Source: an uncultured Oscillospiraceae bacterium (GTDB lineage Bacteria; Bacillota; Clostridia; Oscillospirales; Oscillospiraceae). From it: a stretch of 64,000 bases of DNA. The translations under genes and the position numbers were made by a program. Position 1 is the first letter of the stretch. Each line of letters begins with the position of its first letter. Shown one piece after another: positions 60,869-64,000 of the stretch. The notes beneath the pieces were generated by a model, which had not been told where the DNA came from, searched no databases, and worked only from the letters and a program-made list of their open reading frames with translations. The stretch is taken from assembly GCA_947625845.1 (NCBI GenBank), contig CANQQB010000005.1, positions 1 through 64,000 of the forward strand, given 5' to 3'.

Positions 60869-61429
60869 ATGCGGAAAAGAGCTGTTTCCGCACTGATGAT
60901 GATCCTCCTGCTCCTGAGCGGATGCGGGGAGCGGGAGAAACGGTTGGAGGAGGGCTTCCAGGCCCTGCGGGACGCCGTGACGGCGGCGCAGAGCATCCGG
61001 TTTAGGGCGGCGGTGACCGCCGACTATGGCGACAGCGCGGCGGAGTACACCATGAACGTGGCGTATAACGGGAGCCAGACTACCATCGAGCTGCTCTCGC
61101 CGGAGATCCTGGCGGGGGTGAAGGCCGTCGTGAGCCGGGGCGAGAGCCAGGTGGGCTACGACGGGGTGATGCTGGGGGCCGGACCGCTGGACGGGGAGGG
61201 CCTGACGCCGGTGGGCGTGCTGCCGGCGATGCTGGACGCGCTGGCCAGCGGGTATGTGGAGCTTCTCTGGTGGGACGGCGAGAGCATGGCCGCGCGGCTG
61301 TACGTGGGGGAGAGCTCCGTGCTCACCGTGTGGCTGGACGGGGACACGCTGGCGCCTGCGGCGGCGGAGATAGCTTCCGAGGGCCGGACCGTGGCGAAGG
61401 TACACGTCGAGGGTTGGGAAATCAGTTGA
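60869..61429 (+). CDS. Lipoprotein, unknown function
   Basis: A 186-residue protein with a lipoprotein signal: RKRAVSALMMILLLLSGCG places the lipobox cysteine at residue 19. The mature part of about 165 residues resembles lipoprotein carriers of the outer surface (SIRFRAAVTADYGDSAAEYT, AYNGSQTTIELLSPEILAGV), with the LolA/YhcN-like alternating beta pattern; family not certain. It is 7 bases after nnrD and 28 before alr, so probably cotranscribed. Confidence 0.82.
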   Translation: MRKRAVSALMMILLLLSGCGEREKRLEEGFQALRDAVTAAQSIRFRAAVTADYGDSAAEYTMNVAYNGSQTTIELLSPEILAGVKAVVSRGESQVGYDGVMLGAGPLDGEGLTPVGVLPAMLDALASGYVELLWWDGESMAARLYVGESSVLTVWLDGDTLAPAAAEIASEGRTVAKVHVEGWEIS

Positions 61430-61457
61430 CATGATCATACACAGGAGATAAACGGAA

Positions 61458-62579
61458 ATGGACGATCTGACAAAGCGGACCTGGGCGGAGATAAGCCTGG
61501 GGGCCATCGAGCACAACTACCGGGCTATGCGGGAAAAGCTGGCGGCCGGGACCAAGTACATGGGCATCGTGAAGGCCAACGCCTACGGCCACGGGGCGGT
61601 GCGGGTGTCGCGGCTTTTAGAGGACGCGGGCTGCGACTACCTGGCCGTGGCGTGCCTGGACGAGGCGGCGGAGCTGAGAAGGGCGGGGATAAAGCTGCCC
61701 ATTCTGATACTGGGCTATACGCCGCCGGTATATGCCGGTGTGCTGGCGGAGAACGACGTGACCCAGGCGGTGGGGAGTTTGGAGATGGCGCAGGCGCTGT
61801 CCAATGCACTGGCCGGGACGGGGCTGACCTTAAAAGTGCACTTCAAGCTGGAGACCGGCATGGGCCGGACCGGGTTCCGGGCATACGGGGAGGATTCCCT
61901 GTCCGACGCGGCGAAGGCGGTAAAGCTGCCAAATTTGGAGCCGGAGGGGGTGTTCACCCACTTCTGCGTGTCCGACGGGGAGCCGGGGGAGCGGGACTTC
62001 ACCTGGGAGCAGCTAAAGCGCTTCAAGGCGGGCTTTGAGGCGGTGGAGGCGATAGCGGGGAAACGCTTTGAAATCCACCACTGTACCAACTCCGGGGCGA
62101 TGATCGCCTTCCCGGAGACGTATATGGACATGGTGCGGCCCGGCGTGGCGCTGTACGGCATGTACCCTGGGCCGGACAGGGGGGAGCTGGACCTCATTCC
62201 CGCGATGACGCTGAAAAGCCGGGTGGCGTGCCTGGAAAAGCACGCGGCCGGCGATACCATCAGCTACGGCCGGACCTTCACCGTGGAAAAGCCCAGCACG
62301 ATCGCCGTGCTGCCGATAGGGTACGCCGACGGGCTGCACCGGGTGCTCAGCAATCAGCTCACCGTGGACCTGGACGGCCGGCGGGTCCGTCAGGTGGGGC
62401 GCATCTGCATGGACATGTGCATGCTGGACGTGACGGGCATGGACGTGAAGAGCGGCGACGTGGCGGAGATATTCGGCCGACGGATAAACTGCGGCGAGGT
62501 GGCGGCGCTGGCCGGGACCATACACTATGAGCTGCTGTGCGCCGTGAGCCCCCGTGTGCCAAGAGTGTACACCGCGTAA
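61458..62579 (+). CDS. alr: Alanine racemase
   Basis: A 373-residue fold-type III PLP enzyme that makes D-alanine for peptidoglycan (and teichoic acid). The PLP lysine is Lys39 in MGIVKANAYGHGAVRVSRLL; the second catalytic residue is Tyr270 in TISYGRTF; IGYADGLHRVLSNQ and GRICMDMCMLDVTG are signatures. The start follows ACAGGAGATAAACGGAA. It is followed by mazF, an order also seen in Bacillus, where an antitoxin gene lies between. Confidence 0.97.
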   Translation: MDDLTKRTWAEISLGAIEHNYRAMREKLAAGTKYMGIVKANAYGHGAVRVSRLLEDAGCDYLAVACLDEAAELRRAGIKLPILILGYTPPVYAGVLAENDVTQAVGSLEMAQALSNALAGTGLTLKVHFKLETGMGRTGFRAYGEDSLSDAAKAVKLPNLEPEGVFTHFCVSDGEPGERDFTWEQLKRFKAGFEAVEAIAGKRFEIHHCTNSGAMIAFPETYMDMVRPGVALYGMYPGPDRGELDLIPAMTLKSRVACLEKHAAGDTISYGRTFTVEKPSTIAVLPIGYADGLHRVLSNQLTVDLDGRRVRQVGRICMDMCMLDVTGMDVKSGDVAEIFGRRINCGEVAALAGTIHYELLCAVSPRVPRVYTA

Positions 62580-62621
62580 AGGACAGGTATAAAAAACCCG
62601 CCTCCGTGGGAGAATAGAGGC

Positions 62622-62675
62622 ATGTCCGTACATAGAATGTACCGGGCGACTCTTTCACGGAAGGTGCTCTCATGA
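62622..62675 (+). other. 17-codon leader ORF overlapping mazF
   Basis: ATG at 62622, reading [17 protein letters not shown], stop TGA at 62673-62675 overlapping the mazF ATG as ATGA. A GAGG lies only one base before its ATG, so translation is doubtful. The leader contains the inverted repeat GTACAT-AGA-ATGTAC (62628-62642), which includes TACAT. It could be a relic of an antitoxin gene or chance. Confidence 0.35.
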
Positions 62676-63040
62676 CAAATCCGGTTCGACGCGGAGACAT
62701 CTATTATGCCGATCTCAGCCCCGTGGTGGGCTCGGAACAGGGCGGCCTGCGGCCGGTGCTCATCATACAAAACGACACGGGCAACCGCCACAGTCCTACG
62801 GTGATCGCGGCGGCCATCACGTCCCAGGTGGGGAAGGCGCGTCTGCCGACCCACATCGAGATACAGGCCCCCGACAGCGGCCTTACACGGGACAGCGTGA
62901 TATTGCTGGAACAGGTGCGCACGCTGGACAAATCCCGTCTGCGGGAGCGGATGGGGAAATTGAGCGGCGACGCCATGACCCGCGTGGACGACGCCATCGC
63001 CGTCAGCTTCGGGCTGAATCTGAACGCGCCGCAGTCGTAA
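62672..63040 (+). CDS. MazF/EndoA-type mRNA interferase
   Basis: A 122-residue toxin of the PemK/MazF family: [40 protein letters not shown] (with the conserved Arg and the HSPTVI strand), [20 protein letters not shown] and GLNLNAP. It closely follows Bacillus EndoA in pattern and, as there, sits behind alr. Bacillus EndoA cleaves at UACAU. Between alr and this gene there are only 92 bases, so no room for an EndoAI-like antitoxin (about 90 codons). The start follows ACGGAAGGTGCTCTC. Confidence 0.93.
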   Translation: MTNPVRRGDIYYADLSPVVGSEQGGLRPVLIIQNDTGNRHSPTVIAAAITSQVGKARLPTHIEIQAPDSGLTRDSVILLEQVRTLDKSRLRERMGKLSGDAMTRVDDAIAVSFGLNLNAPQS

Positions 63041-63047
63041 AACCAGA

Positions 63048-63082
63048 CCCCCGGTCATACACTGAGTGTGACTGGGGGTTTT
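63048..63082 (+). terminator. Terminator after mazF that includes the next ribosome site
   Basis: CCCCCGGTCATACAC and GTGTGACTGGGGG pair with one bulge, loop TGA, then TTTT. The GGGGG that would serve as ribosome site for the gene at 63086 lies in the 3' arm, so the structure may also limit its translation. Confidence 0.75.
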
Positions 63083-63085
63083 ATC

Positions 63086-63442
63086 ATGTTATTACCGATC
63101 TATATCGACGGCAATCAGGAGGGGACGCTCACCGTGGAGCGCCAGGGGGCGTTGACGGTGATGCGGGTCGACATGCGGGACGTGGGAAGGGTGGTGCGGC
63201 TGAGCGTATACGGGGAAAAGAGCGGGTATCTGGGCGTGCCGGAGCCGTCAGAGGGGCGGCTGCGGCTGACGAGGCGGTTCACCAATCTGGACATGCTGCG
63301 CTTTCCCCAGCGCATCGAGTACGCCGCCGAGCGGCCTCTGCCGGGCAGGAATACGCCGCCGTCCCCGCAGGAGCCGCCGCGGGAGGAACAGAGCGAGAAG
63401 CGGCATGTGCTCTGGATGGGCGGAAAACCGTATTATTTCTAG
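63086..63442 (+). CDS. Small protein, unknown function
   Basis: A 118-residue protein. The first 75 residues form beta strands (LLPIYIDGNQEGTLTVERQG, VRLSVYGEKSGYLGVPEPSE), the rest is Pro/Glu-rich with a final HVLWMGGKPYYF. No family recognised. The start at 63086 follows GGGGGTTTTATC, part of the preceding terminator; expression would need read-through or a promoter not seen. Confidence 0.6.
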   Translation: MLLPIYIDGNQEGTLTVERQGALTVMRVDMRDVGRVVRLSVYGEKSGYLGVPEPSEGRLRLTRRFTNLDMLRFPQRIEYAAERPLPGRNTPPSPQEPPREEQSEKRHVLWMGGKPYYF

Positions 63443-63460
63443 TAGCTAAATGGTGGAAAG

Positions 63461-63471
63461 TGTGCTATACT
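63461..63471 (+). promoter_or_regulatory. Extended -10 promoter of the phosphorylase gene
   Basis: TGTGC-TATACT with no good -35; 45 bp before the start codon at 63516. Confidence 0.5.
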
Positions 63472-63515
63472 ATGGAAAAATAATTGCGCAAATTGCACAA
63501 ATGAGGTGAATGAAC

Positions 63516-64000
63516 ATGCGGATGACGGACCTGATAGGCAAAAAACGGGACGGCGGCGCGCTCAGCCGGGACGAGATACGCTGGATGATCGAGGGGTATA
63601 CGAAGGGCGATATCCCCGATTATCAGATGAGCGCCATGTGTATGGCGATCTATTACCAGGGCATGGACAGCGAAGAGACGTACGAGCTGACCATGGCCAT
63701 GCTGGACTCCGGGGACAAGATCGATCTTTCCGGCGTGGCCGGCGTGAAGGCCGACAAGCACTCCACCGGCGGCGTGGGGGACAAGACCAGTCTGGTGCTG
63801 TGCCCCATGGTGGCGGCGTGCGGGGTGCATATGGCGAAGCTGTCAGGCCGGGGTCTGGGCCATACCGGCGGCACCATCGACAAGCTGGAGAGCTTCCCCG
63901 GCTTCTCCACCGCTATCGCGGAGGACGCCTTTATCCGGCAGGTCAATGAGGTGGGCTTCGCCATCGCGGGCCAGACGGCGGAGCTGTGTCCGGCGGACAA
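63516..64000 (+). CDS. Pyrimidine-nucleoside phosphorylase, N-terminal part (cut by the window end)
   Basis: At least 161 residues are present. [20 protein letters not shown] and [20 protein letters not shown] open the helical domain; [20 protein letters not shown] is the phosphate-binding loop and [20 protein letters not shown] the family signature. It catalyses phosphorolysis of uridine/thymidine-type nucleosides for salvage. Start ATG follows GAGGTGAATGAAC. The C-terminal part lies beyond the window, so Pdp versus DeoA cannot be separated fully; the pattern favours the broad pyrimidine type. Confidence 0.94.
   Translation, partial: MRMTDLIGKKRDGGALSRDEIRWMIEGYTKGDIPDYQMSAMCMAIYYQGMDSEETYELTMAMLDSGDKIDLSGVAGVKADKHSTGGVGDKTSLVLCPMVAACGVHMAKLSGRGLGHTGGTIDKLESFPGFSTAIAEDAFIRQVNEVGFAIAGQTAELCPAD

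Overview
The window is about 63% G+C and reads as chromosome of a high-GC, low-redundancy Firmicute. An IreB-family gene, an alr-mazF pair, teichoic-acid-type export and transfer genes, an LCP ligase and good AGGAGG ribosome sites point to the Clostridia, most plausibly Oscillospiraceae (Oscillibacter/Flavonifractor-like). That assignment is inferred from gene content, not from a 16S gene.

Layout. 1-0.2 kb: tRNA-Cys and tRNA-Gly. 0.3-8.7 kb: a DUF5107/TPR protein, divergent from a solute-binding protein coupled to an unusual dual-Cache MscS channel, then a small membrane protein and a LURP-one protein. 8.7-11.5 kb: a lower-GC island beside tRNA-Leu, with strong hairpins, a Phd/RelE-type toxin-antitoxin pair and a chimeric pseudogene joining a type III restriction (Res) fragment to a large serine recombinase fragment. 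11.6-18.1 kb: the ATP synthase operon (atpI-B-E-F-[b'/delta/alpha]-G-D-C), in which alpha is fused behind a b-like stalk and a delta domain. 18.3-27.1 kb: a teichoic-acid-like surface polymer locus (DUF4422 and GT2 transferases, LicD, CDP-glycerol transferase, CDP-ribitol synthesis pair, TagG/TagH, polyprenyl-phosphate sugar transferase), with a UDP-galactopyranose-mutase remnant fused to TagH and a duplicated 3' end. 27.1-32.4 kb: surface proteins, including a transglutaminase-like protein with choline-binding-type repeats that may dock on LicD-modified polymer. 32.6-37.6 kb: a branched-chain amino-acid (Liv) ABC operon. 38.3-42.2 kb: a galactoside/sugar (Mgl) ABC operon. 42.4-56 kb: cysteine hydrolase, CLC-F-like exchanger, ATP-grasp plus esterase pair, DinB-like protein, peptidase T, CAT-like protein, LCP protein, phosphodiester glycosidase and an HTH regulator, separated by dense arrays of palindromic intergenic repeats. 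56-64 kb: housekeeping genes (ireB, pheST, NAD(P)HX dehydratase, lipoprotein, alr, mazF without a visible antitoxin, pyrimidine nucleoside phosphorylase).

The most unusual signals are the b'/delta/alpha ATP synthase fusion, the solute-binding-protein/Cache-MscS pair, the families of intergenic hairpins whose stems change on both arms, a 120-bp helically phased G-run/T-run tract, and mazF with a candidate self-cleavage site in its leader. All family assignments come from reading motifs; no database search was run.
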